Part shown: one piece after another, positions 27,267-37,000 of the stretch
Numbering within the stretch: position 1 is the stretch's first letter
Layout: every line of letters begins with the position of its first letter
Assembly: GCF_001618955.1 (NCBI RefSeq)
Contig: NZ_LVYV01000055.1
Coordinates: 1 to 64,000 of the forward strand
Direction of reading: 5' to 3'
From: Tardiphaga robiniae
GTDB lineage: Bacteria; Pseudomonadota; Alphaproteobacteria; Rhizobiales; Xanthobacteraceae
Length of the DNA: 64,000 nt
Notes under the pieces: model-generated
Databases searched by the model: none
Told to the model about the DNA's origin: nothing
Seen by the model: the letters and a program-made list of their open reading frames with translations, nothing else
Position numbers and translations under genes: made by a program

Positions 27267-30200
27267 TTAATGGAAATCCCGCGAACGCGGCAGGATCCGG
27301 ACATTGCGCGGATGGCGAATGCGTTGCGCGGGACTGGCGGGATGCTCGCGACGATCGTCATTGATCGGCTCTGGGCCTGACAGCATTTGCTGCGACCCAC
27401 CGAGCGCATCATTGGCGAGATGTTTCAGATCGTCCGAACGGTCAACTAGTCGTTCGGCAACCAGATGCACGACCTTGTCCGGGCTGCTCTGGATCGTACC
27501 CTCGACCAGAATGAGCCTGGAGCCCATGACTTCCCTGCGGAACTGCTCCATCACCTTTGGCCATACTACGATATTGGCGATTCCGGTCTCGTCCTCCAGC
27601 GTCATGAAGACAACGCCCTTGGCGCTGCCCGGCCGCTGCCGCACCAGCACGACGCCGGCACAACGCACGCGCCGTCTGTCATTCGCATCCACAATGCTCG
27701 CGCAGGTCACCACTTTCTCGCGCGTAAGGTTCGCGCGCAGAAATTCCATCGGATGGCCCTTCAGCGACAGCCTGATGGTTTGATAATCAGCAACCACTTG
27801 TTCAGGCAATGGCATCTCAGGCAGGGGCTTCGCATTCTCGTCCGGCTGCTCGCGCGCGGTCGCAACTTCGAACAACGGCAACGGCACATCATCGGGTAAT
27901 CGCCTCACCGCCCATAGTGCGGCACGTCGATCGAGACCAATCGAACGAAACGCATCGGCATCAGCCAGCATGATCAGCGCGCGCTTCGGCAATGCGGTAT
28001 CGCGGGCAAAATCTTCCAGCGAAGTGAAAGGCCGACGCTCCCGTGCGGCGACGATGCACGCGCCCCAATCCTCTGGCGGGGGCTTCGGCTTCTCTTTGCT
28101 TAGTCTCAGCCTTTCCTCGTCAGCATCAGTCCATTTGAAACCGTCGATCTGGCGGAAGCCAAGACGGACGGCGCGATATTTGCCGCCGATGTCGTCGAGC
28201 GTATTCTGCGAATGGCTGTATGAGACGTCGATGGGCAGCACCTCGACATCGTTCTTCTGCGCGTCCTGCACGATCTGCGACGGCGCGTAGAAGCCCATCG
28301 GCTGCGAGTTCAGGAGACCACAGCAGAAGACGTCGGGATGATAGTGTTTCAGCCACGAGGAGACATAGACAAGCTGCGCGAAGGCGGCGGCATGGCTTTC
28401 CGGAAAGCCGTAGCTGCCAAAACCCTTGATCTGCTCGAAGCAATTTTGGGAAAAGACCGGATCGTAACCACGTCGTTTCATGTTGCCGACCATCTTCTCT
28501 TCAAAGGTACCGATGGTGCCCATATTGCGAAACGTCGCCATGGCGCGACGCAATCCATTAGCTTCTTCTGAAGTAAATTCCGCCGCCTCGATGGCGATCC
28601 GCATCGCCTGTTCCTGAAACAGCGGCACGCCAAGCGTCTTGTGCAGAACATCGCGCAGCTCGTTCTTGTTGCCCCCTTTCGGATACGGATAGACGATCTT
28701 GCTCGGGTCCATCTGCCGGCGCTTCAAATAGGGATGCACCATGTCACCCTGGATCGGACCTGGCCGCACGATCGCAACCTCAATGACGAGATCGTAGAAC
28801 GTCTTCGGCTTCAGCCGAGGCAGCATGTTCATCTGAGCGCGGCTCTCGACCTGAAATACCCCTAGAGATTCGCCGCGCTGGAGCATCGCAAACACGGGCG
28901 AAGAGTCCTTGTTCTCCGCCTTGATGTCCTTCAGTTCGTAACGCAGCCCCTTGTGCTGAAAAATCAATTCGAAGCAGCGACGGATGCAGGTCAGCATGCC
29001 CAGCGCGAGCACATCGACCTTCATCATCTTCATGGTATCGACATCGTCCTTGTCCCATTCGATGAAGGTACGGTCGTCCATCGCGGCATTACCGATTGGC
29101 ACATACGTATCCAGCCGGTCCTGCGTCAGCACATAGCCGCCGACATGTTGCGACAGGTGGCGGGGAAATTCGATCAGTTGCGTCGCAAGCGCGACGGCCT
29201 GCAGGATCGTCGGATTGGATGGATCGAGCCCCGCCTGCTTCACCTGCATCTCGTTGAGGCCCTTGCCCCAACTCCCCCACACGGTGTCGGCCAGCGCCGA
29301 GGTCACGTCCTCGGTCAGTCCGAGCGCCTTTCCGACGTCACGGATCGCCGAGCGCGGTCGGTAATGAATAACGGTGGCGATGATTGCCGCGCGATGCCGG
29401 CCATAGCGGCGATAAACATATTGCATCACCTCCTCGCGCCGGACGTGTTCGAAATCGACGTCGATATCCGGTGGCTCCAGACGTTCCTTGGAGATGAAGC
29501 GCTCGAACAGAAGATCGACTTCCGTTGGGTTTACCGAGGTGACGCCCAGCACATAACAGACGGCGGAATTGGCGGCAGACCCACGTCCCTGGCATAAGAT
29601 TTTCTGAGTCTTTGCCCAATGCACGATGTCATGCACGGTCAGGAAGTAATGCGCGTATTTCAGCTTCCTAATCAGGCGCAACTCCTTGTGCAGGGCTTTT
29701 TTCGTCTTCGGCGAGATCCTGATCGGGAAAGACCGGTGTGCGCCAGCCCAGGTCAGGTCTTCCAGATGACGCTGCGCCGTTTTTCCTGGCGGCACCGGCT
29801 CATCGGGATACTGATATTTCAGCTGATCGAGCGTAAAGGTGACGTGATCGGAAAAACGGATCGTCTCGTCAATCGCGTCCGGATAATCGTGAAACAGCCT
29901 TGCCATTTCTGATGCCGATTTGAGATGACGTTCGGCATTAGCTTCCAGCCGGCGACCGACCTTGTCGATCGTCATCTTCTCACGAATACAAGTCAGAACA
30001 TGCTGCAACGACCGTTGGCTGTCATCGTGATACAATACGTCGTTGGTCGCGAGCAGCGGTACGCGGGCGGTGCCCGCGATACGTTCGAGCCGCGCCAGAC
30101 GCCGCTTGTCGTCGCCACGATGCACGAAGCTTGCGGCTAGCCACACATTGTCGGGACACGCTCTGGTCAAACGATCCAGCGTTTTGAGTGTCGTGACCTT

Positions 30201-30635
30201 ATCGAAACGATGCGATGGGGAAACAATGCATAGTTGACCTTCAGAAAAAGCGATGAGATCGGCAAGAATGAGATGGCAGTCGCCTTTATCGGCCTTGAGT
30301 TTCCCACGGCTGAGCAATTGGCAAAGCCGGCCATAGGCCTCCCGATCCCGAGGGTAGACGATAATATCGGGCGTACCATCGATGAAGACGAGACGCGCCC
30401 CGACCAACAGACGTGGAGGGTGCGGGACCTCTTTTTTATTTCCCAGCTCTTTATAGGCACGCACCACACCGGCCAGCGTGTTGTGATCGGCAATGCCGAT
30501 AATGGACAGACCGATCTTGCTCGCCTGATGCACATAGTTCTGCGGATGCGAACCGCCATGCAGGAAAGAGAAATTGGTGGTGACGCCGATCTCGGCATAG
30601 GCCGGCGCCGATAATTTGGCCGTACGCTTGTTCAT
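27267..30635 (-). CDS. dnaE2: Error-prone DNA polymerase III alpha subunit DnaE2
   Basis: About 1122 residues, the usual DnaE2 length. An N-terminal PHP domain (EIGVTTNFSFLHGGSHPQN, ADHNTL) is followed by the palm with catalytic Asp residues in PPDIDVDFEH and by CQGRGSAANSAVCYVLG. The fingers follow (HVGGYVLTQ, PESHAAAFAQLVYVSSWLK), and a C-terminal OB fold (GVVLVRQRPGSAKGVVFMTLEDETG). It is the polymerase of the ImuA-ImuB-DnaE2 mutasome, which copies past lesions and makes SOS mutations. The ATG at 30635 overlaps the imuB stop (ATGA); eight further codons are open upstream but lie inside imuB. Expression is expected from the LexA-controlled promoter before imuA. Confidence 0.96.
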   Translation of the reverse strand: MNKRTAKLSAPAYAEIGVTTNFSFLHGGSHPQNYVHQASKIGLSIIGIADHNTLAGVVRAYKELGNKKEVPHPPRLLVGARLVFIDGTPDIIVYPRDREAYGRLCQLLSRGKLKADKGDCHLILADLIAFSEGQLCIVSPSHRFDKVTTLKTLDRLTRACPDNVWLAASFVHRGDDKRRLARLERIAGTARVPLLATNDVLYHDDSQRSLQHVLTCIREKMTIDKVGRRLEANAERHLKSASEMARLFHDYPDAIDETIRFSDHVTFTLDQLKYQYPDEPVPPGKTAQRHLEDLTWAGAHRSFPIRISPKTKKALHKELRLIRKLKYAHYFLTVHDIVHWAKTQKILCQGRGSAANSAVCYVLGVTSVNPTEVDLLFERFISKERLEPPDIDVDFEHVRREEVMQYVYRRYGRHRAAIIATVIHYRPRSAIRDVGKALGLTEDVTSALADTVWGSWGKGLNEMQVKQAGLDPSNPTILQAVALATQLIEFPRHLSQHVGGYVLTQDRLDTYVPIGNAAMDDRTFIEWDKDDVDTMKMMKVDVLALGMLTCIRRCFELIFQHKGLRYELKDIKAENKDSSPVFAMLQRGESLGVFQVESRAQMNMLPRLKPKTFYDLVIEVAIVRPGPIQGDMVHPYLKRRQMDPSKIVYPYPKGGNKNELRDVLHKTLGVPLFQEQAMRIAIEAAEFTSEEANGLRRAMATFRNMGTIGTFEEKMVGNMKRRGYDPVFSQNCFEQIKGFGSYGFPESHAAAFAQLVYVSSWLKHYHPDVFCCGLLNSQPMGFYAPSQIVQDAQKNDVEVLPIDVSYSHSQNTLDDIGGKYRAVRLGFRQIDGFKWTDADEERLRLSKEKPKPPPEDWGACIVAARERRPFTSLEDFARDTALPKRALIMLADADAFRSIGLDRRAALWAVRRLPDDVPLPLFEVATAREQPDENAKPLPEMPLPEQVVADYQTIRLSLKGHPMEFLRANLTREKVVTCASIVDANDRRRVRCAGVVLVRQRPGSAKGVVFMTLEDETGIANIVVWPKVMEQFRREVMGSRLILVEGTIQSSPDKVVHLVAERLVDRSDDLKHLANDALGGSQQMLSGPEPINDDRREHPASPAQRIRHPRNVRILPRSRDFH

Positions 30636-32236
30636 GCGAACACCCCATGGACAAACCATTTTGGCTCTATCAACTCGTTCTCTTTGTCTCTGATCTCGCC
30701 GTACAAACCATCACGATAGATCCAGAACCGTTGTCCCTGCTTGTCTTCGACACGAAAATAATCGCGCGTCGGCTGCTGCTCCTGCGCGCGCCACCATTCC
30801 ATAGCGATGCGTTCCGGCCCTTCGGCACGCAGCACGACGTGCTCCATCCGCCGCCAAGTGAAAGACTTTGGCGGCTTGTCCGGCACTTCGGCATGATCCA
30901 CTTTGATCTGTTCAGGCTGTTCGAACATCCGCAACGGCCTGAGCGGCGTGTCGTCCTCGCGTGCCGGCCATGCGGCCTGCATCGCTGCCGCGAGATGATG
31001 CTGCGCAGGCAGTGCCATGACAGCACGTTCTGGAAGATGACTGTCGACCGGCAGATAGATCAGCACACGCCGCATGCCAATGCGGGCGGCGATGCGATCG
31101 ACCAGAGCAAGTAGTTCGTCGTTGGCGTGGATATTGGTGTCCAGATCACTCTGCTGCTGCACCACGATCTCGGTATGGCTTGCCGACAGCCGGATCATGT
31201 CGAAGCCGAAGCCGGGATCGAGCGGGTCGGCGATAGCATCGAGACGTTCGCGGAACAGGCGATCGATGACCTCGCTCCGGTTCACCGCCTGCCCGGTCTG
31301 CGCGGCGATCACGCGCACGACGCCGTCGGTGCGGAAGAAGGATGCTTCCAGGTGGCGGGCACCTTTGCCTTGTTTCTCCATTGCAGCGATCAGCATGCGG
31401 GCCAGCGCATTCAGTGTTGAGGCAATGACGGCATCGGTCGCCACCGGCTCGGGAAACCGTTTCTCGACAATGTAATCCGGCAACGGTTTTCGTGGGCTAA
31501 TCGGGTTATCGCCCTGCCCCAGCGCCTGTTCGAGCAATGCCGTGAACGCCGTGCCAAACCGCGCTGTGATTTCATGGCGCCCACGACCTGCGACATCGCC
31601 GATGGTTCTCAAACCTGCACGCCGCAATCCGCGTATGATCGCATCATCTGCACCGAGCGCATAAAGCGGCAGCGGCATCACTGCTTTGGATTCATCACCG
31701 GCCGCGACAATCCGGCCATGGGCATAGCGGCTCAGCGTGCGGGCGCAGATTGAGGTGCCGGCGATCGCTGCGCTGACGATGAAACCTTGCCGGTGCAGCG
31801 TCGCGCAGAGCTGCTTCATCAACGTCGCCTCGCCGCCAAAGAGATGCGCGCAGCCGGTGATGTCGAGGAACAGGCCGTGCGGCGGATCGAGCGCAACCAG
31901 CGGCGTGAAACGGTCGCACCAGTCGGCAATGGCGTTCAGGAGTTCGGCATCCGCGACGGGATCGGCATCGCAGACATCGATATCGGGACAAACAGCGCGG
32001 GCATTGGCGAGCGGCAGGCCGATCTCAAGGCCAAGCTTTGCCGCAGCATCGTTCAGCGCGGTGATCTGCCAGGCATTGCTCTCCTTGGCGGCGATAATCA
32101 ACGGCTTCGTATCATGCAGAGCGTTGCCCACGGCGCGTGCCTCGAAGCTCCAGGAGCGCTGGCGCTTGATGCGGTCGGTCGGCAGGCGCGGCAGCCACAG
32201 GCTGAGAATGCGCCGTTTCACGGAAAAGGCACTCAT
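30632..32236 (-). CDS. imuB: ImuB, Y-family polymerase-like mutasome subunit
   Basis: About 534 residues. The Y-family fold is recognisable (ILSLWLPRLPTDRI at the start; FLDITGCAHLFGGEATL in the palm; RRAGLRTIGDVAGRGRHEI in the HhH region). ImuB proteins have lost the catalytic carboxylates and act as a hub joining DnaE2 and the beta clamp. Here the start lacks the DxD-type pattern of active Pol IV, in line with that. The 5' 125 bases overlap the 3' end of imuA in another frame, and the stop overlaps the dnaE2 start. I take the Met at MSAFSVKRR as start; 13 more codons are open upstream. Confidence 0.93.
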   Translation of the reverse strand: MSAFSVKRRILSLWLPRLPTDRIKRQRSWSFEARAVGNALHDTKPLIIAAKESNAWQITALNDAAAKLGLEIGLPLANARAVCPDIDVCDADPVADAELLNAIADWCDRFTPLVALDPPHGLFLDITGCAHLFGGEATLMKQLCATLHRQGFIVSAAIAGTSICARTLSRYAHGRIVAAGDESKAVMPLPLYALGADDAIIRGLRRAGLRTIGDVAGRGRHEITARFGTAFTALLEQALGQGDNPISPRKPLPDYIVEKRFPEPVATDAVIASTLNALARMLIAAMEKQGKGARHLEASFFRTDGVVRVIAAQTGQAVNRSEVIDRLFRERLDAIADPLDPGFGFDMIRLSASHTEIVVQQQSDLDTNIHANDELLALVDRIAARIGMRRVLIYLPVDSHLPERAVMALPAQHHLAAAMQAAWPAREDDTPLRPLRMFEQPEQIKVDHAEVPDKPPKSFTWRRMEHVVLRAEGPERIAMEWWRAQEQQPTRDYFRVEDKQGQRFWIYRDGLYGEIRDKENELIEPKWFVHGVFA

Positions 32237-32924
32237 CACATTTCCATTCCATGATCCATCGGCCGGTCTGGCCATGGCGATTGCGAATAAGCTGCGTGTC
32301 GAGGATCGGCGCTCCCCAGGCTTCCCATGGTGCTGACGGTGGCGAGCGCGCGGCCTGCACCACCCAGCGCGTCTCGGCGGTGCTTATTGCTGGCAGGGCC
32401 GAGGTGCGCAGCATCACGCAGCTCACGCCGGAGGTTTGTGCGGCGAGCGTATATTTGCGGCTGGCGACGAGATCGAACTGGCGCACCTCGCCCCACAGAT
32501 CGAGCACGACGGCGCCGAGCGCATCGCAGGCCAGCGCATCGGCTCCGACACGCAGCGCCATCTCGGCATCCGCCGCCTGCACCAGCACGATGCGGCGCGG
32601 ATCGAGACCGAGTTCGGCCAGACCAGACATCGCTAACGCGCCGGCCTCGCGCGCGACAAAATCCTGCCGGATCCAGAGCAGCGGACGTCCCGCCGTCAGG
32701 CGCTGGGCAATGCCGGCGACAAAGCCCGTGGCCGCGCCGACCTGCCGGGTCTCCAGGGCGAACACTTCGTGCAGCGTGCCGCGCACGAGCCCGCCTTGCA
32801 GCGTGGCGTCAGCCTCGGCATGACCAAGCGCCACGCGATCGAGGCGAGCGGTATCCGCATGCGCTTCGATCCGTTCGATGCCGCCGCGCAGACGCGCAAG
32901 CGTGTTCGTGCGTACGTCGGTCAT
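32112..32924 (-). CDS. imuA: ImuA, RecA-like mutasome accessory protein
   Basis: About 270 residues. A RecA/SulA-like core is visible (GLVRGTLHEVFALETRQVGAAT, RPLLWIRQDF, ALGAVVLDLWGE, SRKYTLAAQTSGVSCVMLR), without a canonical Walker A motif. ImuA works with ImuB and DnaE2 in damage-induced mutagenesis and inhibits RecA in some bacteria. The start at 32924 follows GAGGAGCGGCGC. The reading frame runs 125 bases into imuB before stopping, giving a Pro/Ala/Arg-rich tail; the ImuA-like core ends at WIMEWKCDECLF. Such long overlap implies tight translational coupling. A LexA box lies about 63 bases upstream. Confidence 0.92.
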   Translation of the reverse strand: MTDVRTNTLARLRGGIERIEAHADTARLDRVALGHAEADATLQGGLVRGTLHEVFALETRQVGAATGFVAGIAQRLTAGRPLLWIRQDFVAREAGALAMSGLAELGLDPRRIVLVQAADAEMALRVGADALACDALGAVVLDLWGEVRQFDLVASRKYTLAAQTSGVSCVMLRTSALPAISTAETRWVVQAARSPPSAPWEAWGAPILDTQLIRNRHGQTGRWIMEWKCDECLFRETAHSQPVAAAPADRPHQAPALLELRGTRRGQRSA

Positions 32925-32986
32925 GCGCCGCTCCTCAAAAATCACTGCCGAAAAGGTTTTTGAATGAACCCGTTGTCGGGCACTTT

Positions 32987-33001
32987 GTTCACTTTATGTT
33001 C
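32987..33001. promoter_or_regulatory. LexA (SOS) box upstream of imuA
   Basis: The sequence GTTCACTTTATGTTC is an exact match to GTTC-N7-GTTC, the direct-repeat LexA operator of alphaproteobacteria. It lies about 63 bases upstream of imuA, where it would repress the imuA-imuB-dnaE2 operon until DNA damage. It also overlaps the ATG of a possible small plus-strand frame at 32996. Confidence 0.88.
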
Positions 33002-33319
33002 TATATAACGCCAAGAGGCGCGGATGAGTCAATCGGGATCGCAACCCAAATTTTCGCGCCGGTATTGGATGAGGATGCCAAAGCCCGCGAATATGCGCAT
33101 TTCGTCGAAGACCTGCGCATGGTCGCCAAGCAATCTGAGCGCGGCAGCGCGCGGCCTGACGGTCAGATCACAAATTCACGTATCACACGCCGCGTATCCA
33201 TCTCGAATTCGAGATCGACCACCGGCGGCCGCGCAAAATGCCAGGTCATGCCCTGCCGCGACGCACCGCGCTTGACCAGTTCATTGGCCACCACGGGATG
33301 GAAATCCTGTACCGTGTAG
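32996..33319 (+). CDS. Possible small gene or gene remnant downstream of the LexA box
   Basis: An open frame starts with ATG inside the LexA box and encodes a protein-like stretch, VLDEDAKAREYAHFVEDLRM, within its first 60 residues. After about base 33170 it runs antisense to the next gene, and the translation turns into low-complexity Arg/Ser sequence. A competing ATG at 33024 in another frame gives a less protein-like translation. This could be a short SOS gene whose natural stop has been lost, a remnant, or chance. I give it low confidence; the real coding part, if any, is about 32996-33170. Confidence 0.3.
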   Translation: MFYITPRGADESIGIATQIFAPVLDEDAKAREYAHFVEDLRMVAKQSERGSARPDGQITNSRITRRVSISNSRSTTGGRAKCQVMPCRDAPRLTSSLATTGWKSCTV

Positions 33320-33906
33320 ATCTGCGTCGCGGTGGTGTCCTTCCACGAGAAGCCGAAGGCGTCGAGGCGTTCTTCCATATTGCTCATGGTCATCCGCGTT
33401 TTCTCCCGGAATGCGTCCGGCGAGGTCTCGCGATAGCGCGTGATCCGCTCGGGATATGTTCCAGGTCCACCGCGCGCTTCAGCGCCACCCGCAATCACGA
33501 AAGTCGGCTTGGCACCGAGCGACGGCCGCGTGAACGAGAACGCGTAAAACGACGGTTCACTCGGCGGATCGATCTCGAGGCACACATTGCTGCGCGCGAC
33601 AGGATTGTTCGTGCCGTCGAAGATGCCCCATTCAGCAAGCGTCTTGACATAGTGCTCGTTGAACTTCCGGAAGCCAGCCTCATCGACCACAGCAGGAGAA
33701 CGCAACTCACAGGCGCAGAACGATGTCAGCGGACGGTCAGCCGCGAGAATGTAGTCGGCAATGCGCGCAAAGCCATCCGCTAGCGGAACCCATTTGTCGA
33801 AGCGAACGCGCTCGATCTCGAAATCCGCATCGGCAGCAACGCCGCTCGAATACTGAAACACTGCGGGAATGTAGCGATAATTGCCGGCCGGAAAATCACG
33901 CATCAT
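33163..33906 (-). CDS. Conserved hypothetical protein, possibly CnbZ-like
   Basis: A 247-residue soluble protein. It opens with a compact domain (GNYRYIPAVFQYSSGVAA, SFCACELRSPA) and has a second RidA-like-looking half containing FVIAGGAEARG and DFHPVVANELVKRGA, ending with PPVVDLEFEMD. From memory the overall pattern resembles proteins annotated as 2-amino-5-chloromuconate deaminase CnbZ, but I could not confirm catalytic residues, so treat the function as unknown. It stands alone between the SOS cassette and the RND pump. Confidence 0.7.
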   Translation of the reverse strand: MMRDFPAGNYRYIPAVFQYSSGVAADADFEIERVRFDKWVPLADGFARIADYILAADRPLTSFCACELRSPAVVDEAGFRKFNEHYVKTLAEWGIFDGTNNPVARSNVCLEIDPPSEPSFYAFSFTRPSLGAKPTFVIAGGAEARGGPGTYPERITRYRETSPDAFREKTRMTMSNMEERLDAFGFSWKDTTATQIYTVQDFHPVVANELVKRGASRQGMTWHFARPPVVDLEFEMDTRRVIREFVI

Positions 33907-33944
33907 GGGCGGGTCCTGTGGGGGTCGCAGCCCGCCATAGGCAA

Positions 33945-33973
33945 ATGGCGGACCGCATAGAGCGATCCGCCAT
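33945..33973. terminator. Hairpin after the RND pump genes
   Basis: ATGGCGGA (33945-33952) pairs with TCCGCCAT (33966-33973). It lies 57 bases after the RND permease stop on that strand. There is no real T-run on either strand, so it is at best a weak terminator or an RNA-stabilising 3' structure. Confidence 0.4.
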
Positions 33974-34029
33974 CCAACCTCAAACCATGTGGCCCCGCAA
34001 GCTCAGCTTCGCAAGGCCACGTCGTGCGA

Positions 34030-37000
34030 TCACGCTGTACGCGTATGCTCCAGATCGAAATCGGCGATCTGCTTGGCGCGTTCGGTTTCCTTGCTGGCGC
34101 GGTGATCGGTAGCGATGGCCACGTAAACCGCGGGCAGCACGAACAGCGTGAACAGCGTGCCGATCATCATGCCGGAGACGACGACGAGGCCGATCGAGAA
34201 GCGGCTCGCTGCACCTGCACCCGCCGCGGTGAGCAACGGCAACAGGCCGGTGACCATCGCAGCCGTGGTCATCAGGATCGGACGCAGACGCACGCGGGCG
34301 GCCATCTCGATGGCGGAACGACGATCGAGACCTTCCTTGAGCTGCAGCTCGTTGGCGAACTCCACCATCAGGATGCCGTGCTTCGAGATCAGACCCACCA
34401 GCGTCAGCAGACCCACCTGCGTGTAGATGTTGATCGTCGCCAGACCGAAGAACAGCGGGATCAGCGCGCCCAGGATCGCCATCGGCACCGTGATCATGAT
34501 CACCAGCGGATCCCGCAGACTTTCGAACTGGGCCGCCAACACCAGGAAGATGATGATCAGCGCGAAACCGAAAGCCACCGCGAGTTGGTTGCCTTCCTGC
34601 ACATATTGCCGACTATCAGCGAGATAATCGTGGTTGAAGCCCGCCGGCAACTGCTTGGCCGCGCCTTCGAGGAACTCGACCGCCTGACCAACCGTCACGC
34701 CCGGCATCGGCACGGCCTGGAAGGTCGCCGAGTTCAGCTGATTGTAGTGCGACAGGGCGTTTGGATTGGTGCCCATTTCCACCTTCACCAGCGTCGACAG
34801 CGGCACCTGCTGGCCCGTGGCCGTCGGCACATAGTAATTCGCCAGCGAATCCTGCGAGAGTCGCATGGCGCGTGGCACCTGCGGGATCACCTGATAGGAG
34901 CGTCCCTCGAGATTGAAGCGATTGGTGTAGTTGCCGCCGAGCAATGTCGACAGTGTGTTGCCGATACTCGCCATGGTGATGCCGAGATCGTTCGCCTTGG
35001 ATCGGTCGACGGAGACGCGAACCACCGGCTGGTTGAAATCGAGATCGCTGTCGCTCACGATGAACAGACCGCTCTTGCGCGCGGTATCCTTCAGCTTGAC
35101 CATTTCCTCATAGACCGACTGGAAGCCGTTGGTCGAGTAGATCACCATCTGGATTGGCAGACCACCAGGACCGCCCGGCAATGCCGGCAGGTTGAAGGCG
35201 AAAGCGTTGACGCCCTCGATCTTGCTGAGTTCGGCCTGCACCAGCGGCTTCAACTGCGTCGACGAGCGCTTGCGTTCATCCCATGGCTTGAGCAGCATGC
35301 CGGCAATGCCGTTGTTTGGACCGTTGGTACCATTGATGATGAAGCGCAGATCCGTTTCCGGGAACTTCTTGAACGCCTCGTCCATCCGGTCGCCGTAGAA
35401 ATCAGCGTAGTCGATATTGGCGTATTTCGGCGCCTTGGTCACCGCGAACAGAATGCCCTGATCTTCCTCAGGAGCCAGTTCCTTTGACGTGTTCATATAC
35501 ATGAAGCCGACGAGACCGAGGATCACGACGGCGAACATGGCGGTGATCGGACGATAGTCGAGCGACCGATCGAGCTGACGGCCATACCAGCGCGTGGTGG
35601 CGCCGAACACCTTGTCGACCTTCTTGGCGAACCAGCCCGGCTCTTCCTGCTTCAGCAGGATCGAGCACATCATCGGCGACAGCGTCAGCGCGATGACGCC
35701 GGACACGATCACCGAGCCGGCCAGCGTGAACGCGAATTCGCGGAACAGCGCGCCTGTCAGGCCGCCGATGAAGCCGATCGGCGCATAGACCGCGGCCAGC
35801 GTGATCGTCATGGAGATGACGGGGCCAACAATTTCGCGTGCGCCTTCAAGCGATGCCTGAACCGGCGACTTTCCCTCCTCCAGATGGCGATGGATGTTCT
35901 CCACCACCACGATGGCATCGTCGACCACGAGGCCAATGGCGAGCACCATCGCCAGCAGCGTCAACAGATTGATGCTGAAGCCCATCATCAGCATCAGGCT
36001 GCAGACGCCGACCAACGACAGCGGGATCGTCACCACAGGGATGATCACCGAGCGGAACGAAGCAAGGAACAGGAAGATCACCACGATGACGATACCGACT
36101 GCTTCGATCAGCGTGCTCTGGACCTCGTTGATCGACGAGGTAATGAAGGCGGTGGAATCATAAGCCACCTTCATCTTCAGCGATGGCGGCAGGTTGCGTT
36201 CGAGTTCCGGGAATAGCGCCCGCACACCCTTCACGATGTTGAGCGGATTACCTTGTGGGGTCGCCTGCACGCCGATGAAGATCGCACGCTCGCCGCTGAA
36301 CGCCACACTGGCATCTGTGCTTTGTGCCGCCAGTTCGACCGTGGCGATGTCCTCCATCCGGACGAAACCACCATCCTTGGCCTTCACCGTCATCCGCTTG
36401 AATTGCTCGACATTCTGCAGATCGGTATTCGCGGTGACGTTGGAGACGATATAATAGCCCTTGGTCTGGCCTGCGGCGGCCTGGAAGTTGTTGGCGCGGA
36501 TCGCCGCAGCCACGTCATCCGGCGACACACCGCGGCCCTGCATGCGCAGTGGATCGAGCCACAGCCGCATGGCGAAGGTCTGGCCGCCGAGGATTTCGGC
36601 ATTGGCCACGCCGTCCACCGTGGACAGGATCGGCTGCACGGCGCGCGTCAGATAGTCGGAGATCGCCGACCCGGACAGTTCGTCGCTGGAGAAGCCGAGA
36701 TACATCACCGCGGTGGTCGACCCCGTCGACTTCAGGATGACCGGGTCGTTGGCTTCACGCGGGATCAGGTATTTGACCGAATTGACCTTCGACAGCACTT
36801 CGGTGAGCGCGGCGTTCGGATCGACATTGAGCTTGATGTAGACCGAGATCAGGCTCTGGCCCTGGGTTGAGGCCGAGGTCATGTAGTCGATGCCTTCGGC
36901 AGCGGCGACGGCCTGCTCCAGCGGCGTGGTGATGAAGCCCTGCATCAGGTCCGGCGATGCGCCGGGATACACCGTGGTGACGGTGATCACGGTGTTCGAC

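Noticed and set aside
34024-35487. 487-codon plus-strand open frame inside the RND permease gene
   Set aside because: His/Arg/Gln-rich antisense translation without domains; the minus-strand RND gene is unambiguous.
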